Of a stretch of 64,000 nucleotides of DNA, positions 1 through 6,917 are shown in pieces (the first letter of the stretch is position 1; every line of letters begins with the position of its first letter). Made by a program: the position numbers and the translations under genes. The stretch covers positions 2,666,001 to 2,730,000 of the forward strand of contig NZ_JACRTF010000001.1 of NCBI RefSeq assembly GCF_014385165.1, given 5' to 3'. The notes under the pieces are model-generated. The model saw only the letters and a list, made by a program, of their open reading frames with translations, was not told the DNA's origin and did not search any database. This stretch comes from Jilunia laotingensis. Its GTDB lineage: Bacteria > Bacteroidota > Bacteroidia > Bacteroidales > Bacteroidaceae.

Positions 1-273
1 TTTCGTTAATTCAAGAATAATCGCTTCTATACTGCATTCTATTATATGGGTAGTGTAACCGAAATAGCTGGCAGCGATGCATAAGTTTTCAACAGCACAG
101 CCTAAGCTAATAAATAACTCACGATTGTTTCTATCAACGACAGGTAACGCTACATCTAAGTTGGGGAGAACCGTAATAGTACTGTCCGTAATATGAAACT
201 TCCAAGGCTGTGTGTTATGTCCCGAAGGAGCTTTGGAAGCATAACTAGCTATTTGTATGAAATCAGTTTTCAT
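1..273 (-). CDS. Nitroreductase-family protein, N-terminal 91 residues (cut by window edge)
   Basis: An open frame runs from an ATG at 273 to the left edge without a stop. The N-terminus contains SKAPSGHNTQPWKF, the flavin-phosphate-binding segment typical of nitroreductase and Acg-like proteins, followed by a VDRNNRELFISLGCA segment also usual in that family. Members bind FMN and reduce nitroaromatics or quinones with NAD(P)H; the substrate here cannot be inferred. The start codon lies inside the last codons of the TetR gene (11-nt overlap), so the two are probably translationally coupled and the regulator likely controls this enzyme. The remaining part lies outside the window. The family is fairly certain; the function is an inference. 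Confidence 0.8.
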   Translation of the reverse strand, partial: MKTDFIQIASYASKAPSGHNTQPWKFHITDSTITVLPNLDVALPVVDRNNRELFISLGCAVENLCIAASYFGYTTHIIECSIEAIILELTK

Positions 274-886
274 CTTGAAATACCTTATTTATTAAAACTT
301 CAATTCCTTCGTTTATCTGTTCCCATCCTGAATTCTCATTCAGAGGAATGCCATTGTAAACCGGACAAAAATCTTCCAGCATTACCAAATAAGTAATTGA
401 TGCTGTCAGCATAGAAGCTATTGCTGCAATTTCCTTTTGGGGATGTCCTGTTAGTTCGCTTACTTTCTTTACAAGGTCTATTCCTACTTTTTCCCGTTGC
501 TCTCTTAGCTTTACAATCATATCATTATTACAAGATAATTCCCAGCGATAAAGCCTTTTCAAAGTAGGATTATTCCTTAATTGCTCAATCTGTCCTTGAA
601 ACATACTTTTCACGAATGCAGGTAGTTTTTTACGGCTGGGATATTCAAGAGGGAAATTGATCCAAAAATCATGTTGCCGTATGTAAGCAGCCATAAGTCC
701 CTCTACCGAACCAAAATAACGGTATATCAATATCTTTGAAACACCTGATTGGGTAGCTATAGCGTTAATGCCGATTTTCTCGAAGCCATCTTCGGCAATC
801 ATTTTACCGATAGTATCTAGCAACCGCTTTTCGGTAGCTTCCCGATCTCTTTCTCCTGTTATGCTTTTTCCTTTCATTTTACGCAT
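263..886 (-). CDS. TetR-family transcriptional regulator
   Basis: The product is 207 aa, the usual length for TetR repressors. Residues about 20-65 form the N-terminal helix-turn-helix, with the recognition region SGVSKILIYRYFGS followed by the start of helix 4 (EGLMAAYI). The rest is a helical ligand/dimerisation domain without recognisable specificity. ATG at 886 is used here; a second in-frame ATG lies three codons later. The gene overlaps the nitroreductase start by 11 nt, so both are read from the promoter at 903-934. Two 16-bp direct repeats over that promoter are candidate operators. This suggests an autoregulated, ligand-sensing regulator-plus-flavoenzyme cassette, probably cargo of element A. 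Confidence 0.9.
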   Translation of the reverse strand: MRKMKGKSITGERDREATEKRLLDTIGKMIAEDGFEKIGINAIATQSGVSKILIYRYFGSVEGLMAAYIRQHDFWINFPLEYPSRKKLPAFVKSMFQGQIEQLRNNPTLKRLYRWELSCNNDMIVKLREQREKVGIDLVKKVSELTGHPQKEIAAIASMLTASITYLVMLEDFCPVYNGIPLNENSGWEQINEGIEVLINKVFQDEN

Positions 887-888
887 GG

Positions 889-934
889 TTACTATTCGGG
901 AACAAATGTATGTTACTTATCGGAAACATGCAAA
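889..934 (-). promoter_or_regulatory. Promoter and direct-repeat operator of the tetR-nitroreductase pair
   Basis: On the minus strand a -33 TTTG (931-934) is followed by 20 nt and a -7 TACATTTG (903-910), a full match to the Bacteroides promoter pattern. Two near-identical 16-bp repeats, TTACTATTCGGGAACA (889-904) and TTACTTATCGGAAACA (913-928), start 24 bp apart. They cover the start region and the spacer, where a repressor would block transcription. Confidence 0.65.
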
Positions 935-1099
935 TAATATGCTTGGTAAATTTGCAGTGGTAGAAAGTTTTTTGCTATCAAGCCAATGCTGAACTTACTA
1001 TGCCATCCTTAGACAGTTTAGAAAACGGCTCTTGATTCTTCTTTCATTTGCTGGTGAAATAGAATCAACACGTTTTATAAACCATTTAAAATTAAAAGT

Positions 1100-1414
1100 A
1101 TGGAAGTAGTAACCATCGAAAAAAGAACATTCTTGTATGTCTGCGAGAGGTTCACGGAGTTTGCTAAACGGATAGAGAGTTTGTACAGCACTCATACGCA
1201 GAAAGTCGAAAACTGGCTGGATAGTCAGGAAGTATGCCCGTTGTTAGGCTTTAGTAAGCGAACTTTGCAGTATTATAGAAGTAGCGGAAGATTGGCTTAT
1301 TCTCAAATCGGTAGCAAGATTTATTATAAATCTGCTGATATTGAAAAGATTATTTCAAACTGTGAAATAAAGAATCAATCACCCAAACAAATCACGTCTT
1401 ATGAAAAGAATTAA
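1100..1414 (+). CDS. Small helix-turn-helix protein (excisionase/MerR-like), copy 1
   Basis: The 104-aa product has a C-terminal winged helix-turn-helix of the kind found in Bacteroides excisionase-like proteins: WLDSQEVCPLLGFSKRTLQ, then YYRSSGRLAYSQIGSKIYY and a terminal helix. The N-terminal 40 residues form a helix with no known role. It resembles the proteins at 1776, 2329 and 2632, so this is one of four paralogues. Its last codons overlap the next gene by 14 nt, which suggests co-translation. Such genes next to integrases often direct excision or control transfer genes; here that role is an inference from position. Confidence 0.8.
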   Translation: MEVVTIEKRTFLYVCERFTEFAKRIESLYSTHTQKVENWLDSQEVCPLLGFSKRTLQYYRSSGRLAYSQIGSKIYYKSADIEKIISNCEIKNQSPKQITSYEKN

Positions 1415-1694
1415 AAAAGATTATCCGACCTTCAACCTGTTTTCGATTGTCGGCACATGGGAAAGCGTTAATCTGAATCCTACGGTTATCATTTATCGGA
1501 ACGACAAAGATTATCTTCTCTCCATTATATATGTGTTGGAAACCACCAAACAGGCTTCACCCGCCACATATGAAATACAGAAAGAAGGTAGCCTGTATTT
1601 TATTGCTCCTGCTCCTAAACGGATTTACATAGATTATGATTCAGTGAAAGATGTGCTTAATCTTTCATCACTGGGTGACTATCTGCGAAACTAA
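1401..1694 (+). CDS. DUF3876-type small protein of Bacteroides mobile elements
   Basis: The 97-aa product shows the pattern I associate with DUF3876: an N-terminal LFSIVGTWESVNLNPTVIIY block, a central YLLSIIYVLETTKQASPATY block, and a C-terminal YDSVKDVLNLSSLGDYL block. These read as an antiparallel beta-type domain of about 90 residues. Such proteins are found in Bacteroides conjugative and mobilizable elements next to excisionase-like helix-turn-helix genes, as here. No biochemical function is known to me. Its start overlaps the preceding gene. Family assignment is from memory of the sequence pattern. Confidence 0.7.
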   Translation: MKRIKKDYPTFNLFSIVGTWESVNLNPTVIIYRNDKDYLLSIIYVLETTKQASPATYEIQKEGSLYFIAPAPKRIYIDYDSVKDVLNLSSLGDYLRN

Positions 1695-1775
1695 TTAATC
1701 AATCAGCTAATTATTCAACTGATTAGCCATCCAGCAATCTTGAAATCAATATTTCAATAAAACAATCTTTCAATC

Positions 1776-2069
1776 ATGGAATTAATAAATAAAGATATAC
1801 CGCAAGTCAAAGAATTTATTTCTTCGCTCGATTCAATGCTGAACGGTATTGAATCAATTGTCAAGCACTATAAACCTCACCTGAACGGAGAACGTTTTCT
1901 TTCCAATCATGAGGTTTCTAAAAAACTGAATGTCAGTTTGCGAACCCTGCAAGAGTGGAGAGATACAGGGTTAATCCCCTTTATTCAGATAAAAGGTAAA
2001 ATCATCTATCGCCAAAGCGATATAGACAAACTATTGCAAAAGCATTACTTTGAAAGCTGGAAGGAATAA
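1776..2069 (+). CDS. Small helix-turn-helix protein (excisionase/MerR-like), copy 2
   Basis: The 97-aa product has an N-terminal helical segment (LDSMLNGIESIVKHYKPHL) and a helix-turn-helix with a wing (LSNHEVSKKLNVSLRTLQEW, then GKIIYRQSDIDKLL). It pairs most closely with the protein at 2632, with which it shares the spacing and the GERFLS/GERYLT block before the helix-turn-helix. The first pair (1100, 1776) and second pair (2329, 2632) look like a duplication of a two-gene unit, with DUF3876 present only in the first. It is followed by a large inverted repeat. Confidence 0.8.
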   Translation: MELINKDIPQVKEFISSLDSMLNGIESIVKHYKPHLNGERFLSNHEVSKKLNVSLRTLQEWRDTGLIPFIQIKGKIIYRQSDIDKLLQKHYFESWKE

Positions 2070-2090
2070 CCTGCCACCCTCGAAAACATT

Positions 2091-2276
2091 GTTTTTCGGA
2101 ATTTAATTTGAATCATTGACTTTCCCTGTGAAGTATTTAGTCTGTGCAAGTCTTTAGATAAAAATACGCTCGAATGCAATGAGAGGAAGATTTTTATCTA
2201 AACCGAAGGCTTGGACTTGAACAGGCTAAATACGGAACTTACCTTTGTCAATGCTTCATATTGAGTTCTGGAAAAC
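2091..2276. repeat. Large imperfect inverted repeat (about 186 bp) between duplicated HTH genes
   Basis: The left arm (about 2091-2165) and right arm (about 2190-2276) are imperfect reverse complements around a 24-nt loop. The innermost 11 bp are perfect (TAGATAAAAAT / ATTTTTATCTA). Further matching blocks are GTATTTAG/CTAAATAC, CAAGTC/GACTTG and CATTGAC/GTCAATG. The arms are too long for a simple terminator. It could be a cruciform recombination or transfer site, a MITE-like insertion or a structured RNA. No gene is present in this stretch. Confidence 0.7.
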
Positions 2277-2328
2277 TTACTTTAAAAGAAAAGGATTGAG
2301 AAAATGAATTTTGAAAAGTAATTTATAT

Positions 2329-2625
2329 ATGGATATAGTAGCAATAGAAAGAGTTTCCTTCGATTCTTTTAGAAAGAAGTTGGAACAGATTATATCATTG
2401 GTAGATAATACTTCTTTGCATTCCTTTGATATGTGTATTGAGAAAGAATGGATAGAGGGTAGGACATTGGCAGCTTCCTTAAATATTCCTTTACGAACAT
2501 TACAGTCTTTACGTGAGAGTGGCAAACTTTCTTTTTCGACTGTTGGCAAGAAGGTATATTATAAGGTTGCCGAAGTACAAAAACTATTGGATTCAGGTAG
2601 AATAAAAGTAACCATTAAAGAATAA
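2329..2625 (+). CDS. Small helix-turn-helix protein (excisionase/MerR-like), copy 3
   Basis: I start this gene at the ATG at 2329 rather than an upstream TTG, because the resulting N-terminus (MDIVAIERVSF) aligns with that of the copy at 1100 (MEVVTIEKRTF). The 98-aa product contains the motif LAASLNIPLRTLQSLRESG followed by a wing, GKKVYYKVAEVQKLL. It is the closest relative of copy 1. It follows the large inverted repeat and is 6 nt upstream of copy 4, so copies 3 and 4 are likely co-transcribed. An excision or regulatory role is inferred. Confidence 0.8.
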   Translation: MDIVAIERVSFDSFRKKLEQIISLVDNTSLHSFDMCIEKEWIEGRTLAASLNIPLRTLQSLRESGKLSFSTVGKKVYYKVAEVQKLLDSGRIKVTIKE

Positions 2626-2631
2626 TTACTT

Positions 2632-2925
2632 ATGAATTTATACACGAATGAGGATAGCCAAGAATTATTGCAATCGTTAGATAGGGTTTTACCTTATATA
2701 GAATATGCATTGAAGAATAATAAGCCCATGTTTGAGGGTGAACGGTATCTGACAAGCGAAGAACTTTGTTCTATTCTCAAAATTAGCCGTAGAACTTTGC
2801 AGTATTATCGGGATGATGGCATTTTCCCTTTTATTCAACTTCCGGGCAAAGTGCTATTCCGTGAATCGGATATCAGGAAGGTTTTAGAAGATAGGTTTCG
2901 TTCAGCCTATCAACTAAATTACTAG
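2632..2925 (+). CDS. Small helix-turn-helix protein (excisionase/MerR-like), copy 4
   Basis: The 97-aa product has the same layout as copy 2: an N-terminal helix (LDRVLPYIEYALKNNKPMF), GERYLTSEELCSILKISRR, then the recognition helix and the wing GKVLFRESDIRKVL. It follows copy 3 by 6 nt. Its 3' end touches the convergent gene at 2922. With copies 1-3 it makes up a set of four related DNA-binding proteins within 1.9 kb of the element A integrase, which is more than a single excisionase system would need. Confidence 0.8.
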   Translation: MNLYTNEDSQELLQSLDRVLPYIEYALKNNKPMFEGERYLTSEELCSILKISRRTLQYYRDDGIFPFIQLPGKVLFRESDIRKVLEDRFRSAYQLNY

Positions 2926-3203
2926 CTTTTCATGAGTTCACTTAATATTTTTACTGCACTTGCAGAAAGTTCTGTAGGAGTGAATACAATATTATTATTA
3001 CTTATAGCTAATAATAGATTACTGATAAGGAGCATGCCATTGGCAATATCTTTTAGATTCGAAATACTTAAATCATCATTGTATTTGGCTATTTCTTCAA
3101 GGATATTTTTAATAGTATTCTTTTTTGCATTATAATCAATAAAATAAATACTAATAAGACTTGCTTGCCACTTGGCTATTAATTCATTTCCGATTTGTTC
3201 CAT
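2922..3203 (-). CDS. Hypothetical small helical protein
   Basis: The 93-aa frame has no family I recognise. It is predicted mostly helical, with a hydrophobic C-terminal half (GMLLISNLLLAISNNNIVF) that could be a membrane-associated or buried helix. The ATG at 3203 follows an A/T-rich spacer. It is convergent with copy 4, and a shorter frame lies on the opposite strand. I prefer the minus-strand reading because the longer frame has a more protein-like composition. It may be co-oriented with, but is separated by a terminator from, the integrase at 3326. Confidence 0.5.
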   Translation of the reverse strand: MEQIGNELIAKWQASLISIYFIDYNAKKNTIKNILEEIAKYNDDLSISNLKDIANGMLLISNLLLAISNNNIVFTPTELSASAVKILSELMKS

Positions 3204-3284
3204 AATTATATTGGGATTTTTAATATTGGGTAAATATATAAAAAAATGGGATTAGTAGTAATATGAGAAAATAAATTTGTGAGA

Positions 3285-3322
3285 AACGGCTACCGTCCTA
3301 ATGGATTAGGTAGCCGTTTTTA
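3285..3322 (-). terminator. Terminator after element A integrase
   Basis: A 10-bp stem (AACGGCTACC / GGTAGCCGTT) with a 15-nt loop lies directly downstream of the integrase stop on the minus strand. T residues flank it on the plus strand, so it could work in both directions. Confidence 0.7.
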
Positions 3323-3325
3323 TCT

Positions 3326-4552
3326 TTAGATGGTTTTAGTAGAGAAACTCTCCCGTACATTCTGCATATCTCGGAGAATACTTTGATCTAATACTTTTGC
3401 GTATCGCTGCGTCATTTTTGTATTGGTATGACCGAGCATTTTGGCTACATTTTCCAATGATACATTGTTAGCTAAAGCGACAACGGTCGAAAATGTATGT
3501 CGTCCGGTATGCGTGGTTAGATTCTTCTTGATACCGCATAAATCAGCAATTTCTTTCAAGTAACTGTTTAGCTTTTGGTTGCATGGAACAGGTAACAATG
3601 TTCCTTTCTTTTTCGCCAGTAGATGTCCTTTGTATTTCTCCAATATGGCTAAAGGTATATCCAAAAGAGGGATGTTGCACATGACTTTCGTTTTCTGTCT
3701 TGCTTTTCTAATCCATAAATTCCCCTGATTATCAGACACAAGATGTTCTGCCTTTAATTCAGATACATCTATGAAAGCTAACCCCGTGAAGCATTGGAAT
3801 AGAAAAATATCACGCACTAAATCCAGTCGAGGAACATCAAATACTTTGTTTTGCATAGTTTCTAATTCTTCTTTGGTTAGAAACTCTTTGTGTACTTCTT
3901 GCTCATGGAAACGGATATTGATAAACGGATCTTTCTCCATCCAATCATTAGCCAATGCCATATTGGTGATTTTCTTAACTACTTTCATATAACGGATTAC
4001 CGTATTTTCTTGCAAGTCCTTTTGAACTTTCAGGAAATGAATATAATCCTGAATAATGGCATGACTTATTTCTTTCATGGGTATATCCTTTAGATGGTGC
4101 TTTTTCAAAGCCATCTCTTTGAAATACCGTAAACAAGTATCAAATCGGGAGATAGTTACTTTGGCATAATCCTTACCAATCAGTTCACGGCATTTGTCGT
4201 TATGTTCCTGAAAAACTTCAAAGAACATCAGGTGCTTTACATCCAGCCCAAGAAAACGTCTTTTAATCTCCATCGGATTGATAAGCTTATTATCATCTTC
4301 TAAAATTCGATGAATATCATATAAACGTAGTCTTACCGATTCAATATAGCGGTTTACTTCTACAGATTTGGCATCTTTACCTGTACACCGTTCTTTGGTT
4401 TGCGACCAAAGTTCGGGCTTAATGGTTCGTTTTAACTGTATTTCAGCTAATTGACCTTGAATTGTTATCCGCAACATGATAGGTGTCTCACCTGACTTTA
4501 CTGTTCTTGTTTTGCGGATGAAGAACAGTACGTTGAAAGTCTGTCGTTTCAT
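3326..4552 (-). CDS. Tyrosine recombinase (integrase of element A)
   Basis: The 408-aa product has the three-part Bacteroides integrase layout: an arm-binding domain (residues about 1-90, starting MKRQTFNVLFFIRKTR), a SAM-like core-binding domain (about 105-205) and a catalytic domain (about 220-390). The catalytic HxxR is seen in HTGRH, followed by GHTN and the nucleophile region TQRYAKV. The first catalytic arginine is missing: its box reads TGLAFIDVSEL, as in other CTnDOT-type integrases that lack it. The gene ends at a terminator and lies just left of the tRNA-Phe-like repeat at 4781, so it belongs to the element extending leftward. It would catalyse integration into, and with helper factors excision from, the tRNA-Phe site. 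Confidence 0.93.
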   Translation of the reverse strand: MKRQTFNVLFFIRKTRTVKSGETPIMLRITIQGQLAEIQLKRTIKPELWSQTKERCTGKDAKSVEVNRYIESVRLRLYDIHRILEDDNKLINPMEIKRRFLGLDVKHLMFFEVFQEHNDKCRELIGKDYAKVTISRFDTCLRYFKEMALKKHHLKDIPMKEISHAIIQDYIHFLKVQKDLQENTVIRYMKVVKKITNMALANDWMEKDPFINIRFHEQEVHKEFLTKEELETMQNKVFDVPRLDLVRDIFLFQCFTGLAFIDVSELKAEHLVSDNQGNLWIRKARQKTKVMCNIPLLDIPLAILEKYKGHLLAKKKGTLLPVPCNQKLNSYLKEIADLCGIKKNLTTHTGRHTFSTVVALANNVSLENVAKMLGHTNTKMTQRYAKVLDQSILRDMQNVRESFSTKTI

Positions 4553-4640
4553 ACTCTAAAAAATTAATGTTTAAAGTTACTGAATCGTGCAGAATAGCAA
4601 GAAACAAACGATAAGACAATCAACGACTTACGGTACAATT

Positions 4641-4675
4641 CGTGGACAGTTTTTTCGAGACTAAAATTGTCCACG
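4641..4675. repeat. Inverted repeat upstream of element A integrase
   Basis: CGTGGACA (4641-4648) and TGTCCACG (4668-4675) are perfect inverted 8-mers, 19 nt apart, between the integrase gene and its attachment repeat. Their position fits an arm-type integrase or excisionase binding site, or an operator for int. Confidence 0.45.
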
Positions 4676-4780
4676 ATTTAGCACAGCGGAAGTGCGTAAT
4701 TCTGCTCAAAATATGCGGATTAGGGGAAAAAGAAAATCCCTGAAATGTTTAATTTTCAGGGATTTACCAAATTTGAAGTT

Positions 4781-4842
4781 TTTTAAAAGTGGTGCCACCA
4801 GGAATCGAACCGGGGACACAAGGATTTTCAGTCCTTTGCTCT
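4781..4842. repeat. Left copy of 62-bp attachment repeat (3' part of tRNA-Phe)
   Basis: This 62-bp stretch is identical to 18116-18177. It holds the anticodon arm, variable loop, T arm and acceptor 3' strand of tRNA-Phe plus 9 bp beyond the gene end. It marks the left boundary of element B and the right boundary of element A. An integrase gene lies on the left side of each copy, which indicates tandem insertion at the same target. Confidence 0.9.
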
Positions 4843-4906
4843 CAAGACCTTTAAAAGCCTCGCCTACGGCTCGACTTTCAAAGGCAACCAACTGAGCTAT
4901 TGCACC
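4790..4906 (-). pseudogene. tRNA-Phe-like sequence with a hairpin inserted in the D-loop
   Basis: Read on the minus strand this is a full tRNA-Phe outline: a 5' part GGTGCAATAGCTCAGTTGGT, a 44-nt insertion (4843-4886), and then a 3' part identical to the real tRNA-Phe with anticodon GAA. The insertion contains a near-perfect hairpin of 37 nt: 17-nt arms pair except for one tandem G-A/A-G mismatch, with a GTA loop. The 5' strand also differs from the real gene by C to A at position 6, which leaves an A-G mismatch in the acceptor stem. I see no TAnnTTFG-type promoter just upstream; the true tRNA has a TAnnTTTG box. It is probably not a working tRNA. It may be an element-borne attachment structure or tRNA mimic. 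Confidence 0.7.
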
Positions 4907-5360
4907 TTAGCAGTTATCTTATGATTTCTTTATATTCTTCTATTTCTTCTTTGGTTTAACTCACGGTTTAACTTTCAAAGAAAACTAAGATAGATTCAAC
5001 ATTAAATTAATAATCTCTTTGCAGCATTTAATTGCACCACGAAGTTAGTAAATATCGTGCTGTTATGCAATGATTCTTTCTTATAGTTTTGCTTTTGACT
5101 ATCAGTTTTTTACCTATCTAATGATATGGTATATAATGGTATAGTGTAGCTTTCTCCCTACTAAAGAAGTATTCATATATTGCACTTCCATTGCATAATA
5201 TCGTATAGGTATAGAAATCAGTAGTAGGTATATAAAGCAATTTCTTCTTAAAAATCTACCTGCTTAAAAATCTACTCTTATTGTTTTGTGTTCTCTGCAT
5301 CTATAAATATGTTTGTGAAACACATAGTTTTGTAGTTAATAAGATGTTTGTTTAGAACTG
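4907..5360. other. A/T-rich end of element B without a gene
   Basis: About 450 bp right of the tRNA-like sequence contain no credible coding frame. They include short A/T-rich runs and repeated stretches such as ATGATATGGTATATAATGG. As the integrase-distal end of element B, this is where an arm-site region would be expected, but I can identify no specific site. Confidence 0.4.
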
Positions 5361-5402
5361 AAAAAAGCCAACTTATCCGTAATTGGATGGGCTGGCTTTT
5401 TG
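5361..5402 (-). terminator. Terminator of the envelope-gene run
   Basis: AAAAAGCCA (about 5362-5370) and TGGCTTTTT (about 5393-5401) form a stem flanked by A and T runs, directly downstream of the lipoprotein gene ending at 5411. It can work in either direction. Confidence 0.7.
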
Positions 5403-5410
5403 CGTATGTA

Positions 5411-6040
5411 CTATTTTATCAATTCAAATTTTTCGTCTTTTAATTGGTAGGTCTTATTGATAATATTGTTCCAACCATTAGAACCGTAAATAGTAATGGT
5501 CTTGTTCTCTGAATCAAACTTACATTGTCCGTTTTCCAACTCTGTAAATGGTGCTTCTGTTTTCAGCATAAAGTAACCGTATGGGCTGACATCGTACACA
5601 TCATAAGCATTGGAATCTCTTGAACCACTTTTATAGCGGTTGATAATGAACTCATCTTCTCCGTCAAAATCAACATCAGAAAAGAAGAAAGGAGAATTAT
5701 CCGAAAGGTATTCTTCGTTCTCTAATTTAGCCGTATAGTCTAACTCTATAACTGTGTTGTTCGGATATGTGTTGCCTTTATCATACAGAACCCTATCAGT
5801 CCATTTCTCCGCAAAGTAGTAATATTCCACTCCTTGTTTCTCTAAACAGAATAGAGCGTTACCTACTTCACCATTTTGCAGCCACATTACTTTTACTGTA
5901 TATCCGTTTATAGGCTGTTTGTACTTAATGTAGATATGCGGCTGATTGAAACATTCAAAATCCTGCGGAACAGATGTTTTGTCTGTTTTGCAAGCTATTA
6001 AGCAAAGTAACCCAATAATGATAAATAGTAATCTTCTCAT
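5411..6040 (-). CDS. Lipoprotein with an aspartate-rich DxDxDG-type loop
   Basis: The 209-aa product begins with a lipoprotein signal (MRRLLFIIIGLLCLIAC, lipobox Cys at 17), so it should be a lipidated envelope protein. Near residue 120, FFFSDVDFDGEDEFII matches the calcium-type loop of FG-GAP/XAC2610-like repeats seen in Bacteroidetes lipoproteins. No enzyme motif is visible. It overlaps the preceding dead-PBP gene by 1 nt (TAATG), so the two are translationally coupled and may act together. It is the last gene before a terminator. Confidence 0.75.
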   Translation of the reverse strand: MRRLLFIIIGLLCLIACKTDKTSVPQDFECFNQPHIYIKYKQPINGYTVKVMWLQNGEVGNALFCLEKQGVEYYYFAEKWTDRVLYDKGNTYPNNTVIELDYTAKLENEEYLSDNSPFFFSDVDFDGEDEFIINRYKSGSRDSNAYDVYDVSPYGYFMLKTEAPFTELENGQCKFDSENKTITIYGSNGWNNIINKTYQLKDEKFELIK

Positions 6041-6894
6041 TACCTTTCATTCATTATATCAATAATCTGCCTAAACACATCACCTGCCATCAGTCCACCA
6101 CTTGCAGGTAATCCCTTCTTATTAATGGTAACGATAACACTGTATTTCGGATTATCGGCAGGGAAGTAACCGCAAAATTCTACGGCATATTCACCGTTTG
6201 GAAGTTGAATAGTTCCCGTTGCTCCTGCTACTTTAACCTTATCGGATTGGGCAGGTTTAGCTAATCCATTAGAAACAGCGTATTCCAATGCTTGCTTAAT
6301 GGCTGTCTTGCTTGCTGCATTAAAGAAAGTCAAGTTCTGTAATGGAGTAGTGAGTATGCCGTATCCCAAAGGGTTATAGACAAGGCTTGTATCTTTCACT
6401 TGATAACCGTATTTTGCAAGTGTTTCCGCAAAGGTTTGTTCATTATCAAATGCCTTTCTTACCGCCTTGTAATTGGCGATATTGGATGCAAGTCCGAAAC
6501 CTTGCTCCACTGTGATTTTTCCATATCCACTCCTATGCCAATTATGGTCGCACAATGTATCTTTTCCAATAGCTAATATACCATTATCAACATCTATCGT
6601 ATCGGATAATTTGACAGCCTTTGTTTCCAATGCTGCCAAAAGTGAAGCGGTACGCACTAATCCCGATTCTTGCAGAATAGAATCAGAACCAACAAAAGCC
6701 TTGATTTCTCCCGTCCGTACTTCCATTACAATAGCTTGCCCTATTGTAGCATCAAGTTCGGATAGCTTGTTTTGCAGGATAGAATCAACACTTACTTGTA
6801 AAGTGCTGTCTATGGTAGAAACTTGTTCCGCTTTTTGTTTGGCGCAAGCTATGAATGTAGCTATGCTAATTAAAAGGATAATAGTATTTTTCAT
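6040..6894 (-). CDS. Lipoprotein with a degenerate penicillin-binding transpeptidase domain
   Basis: The 284-aa product has a lipobox (FIAC, Cys 17) and then only a PBP2/FtsI-like transpeptidase domain. Recognisable blocks include EVRTGEIKAFVG, SLLAALETKAVKLSDTIDV and CGYFPADNPKYSVIV. All three active-site motifs are altered: the SxxK position reads SGLV (78-81), SxN reads ASN (136-138) and KTG reads ATG (225-227). It therefore cannot be a normal transpeptidase or beta-lactamase. It could bind peptidoglycan or a partner as a pseudoenzyme. It is coupled to the lipoprotein at 5411 and follows small membrane and secreted genes in the same orientation. Confidence 0.8.
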   Translation of the reverse strand: MKNTIILLISIATFIACAKQKAEQVSTIDSTLQVSVDSILQNKLSELDATIGQAIVMEVRTGEIKAFVGSDSILQESGLVRTASLLAALETKAVKLSDTIDVDNGILAIGKDTLCDHNWHRSGYGKITVEQGFGLASNIANYKAVRKAFDNEQTFAETLAKYGYQVKDTSLVYNPLGYGILTTPLQNLTFFNAASKTAIKQALEYAVSNGLAKPAQSDKVKVAGATGTIQLPNGEYAVEFCGYFPADNPKYSVIVTINKKGLPASGGLMAGDVFRQIIDIMNER

Positions 6895-6917
6895 GGTAGT
6901 TTATGTAAATAGAAATG

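Noticed and set aside
2932..3135. Plus-strand frame overlapping the gene at 2922-3203
   Set aside because: Shorter than the minus-strand frame, with composition explained as its shadow.
4692..4895. Frames over the tRNA-like junction (also 18039-18251 over tRNA-Phe)
   Set aside because: They simply read through tRNA sequence and attachment repeats.
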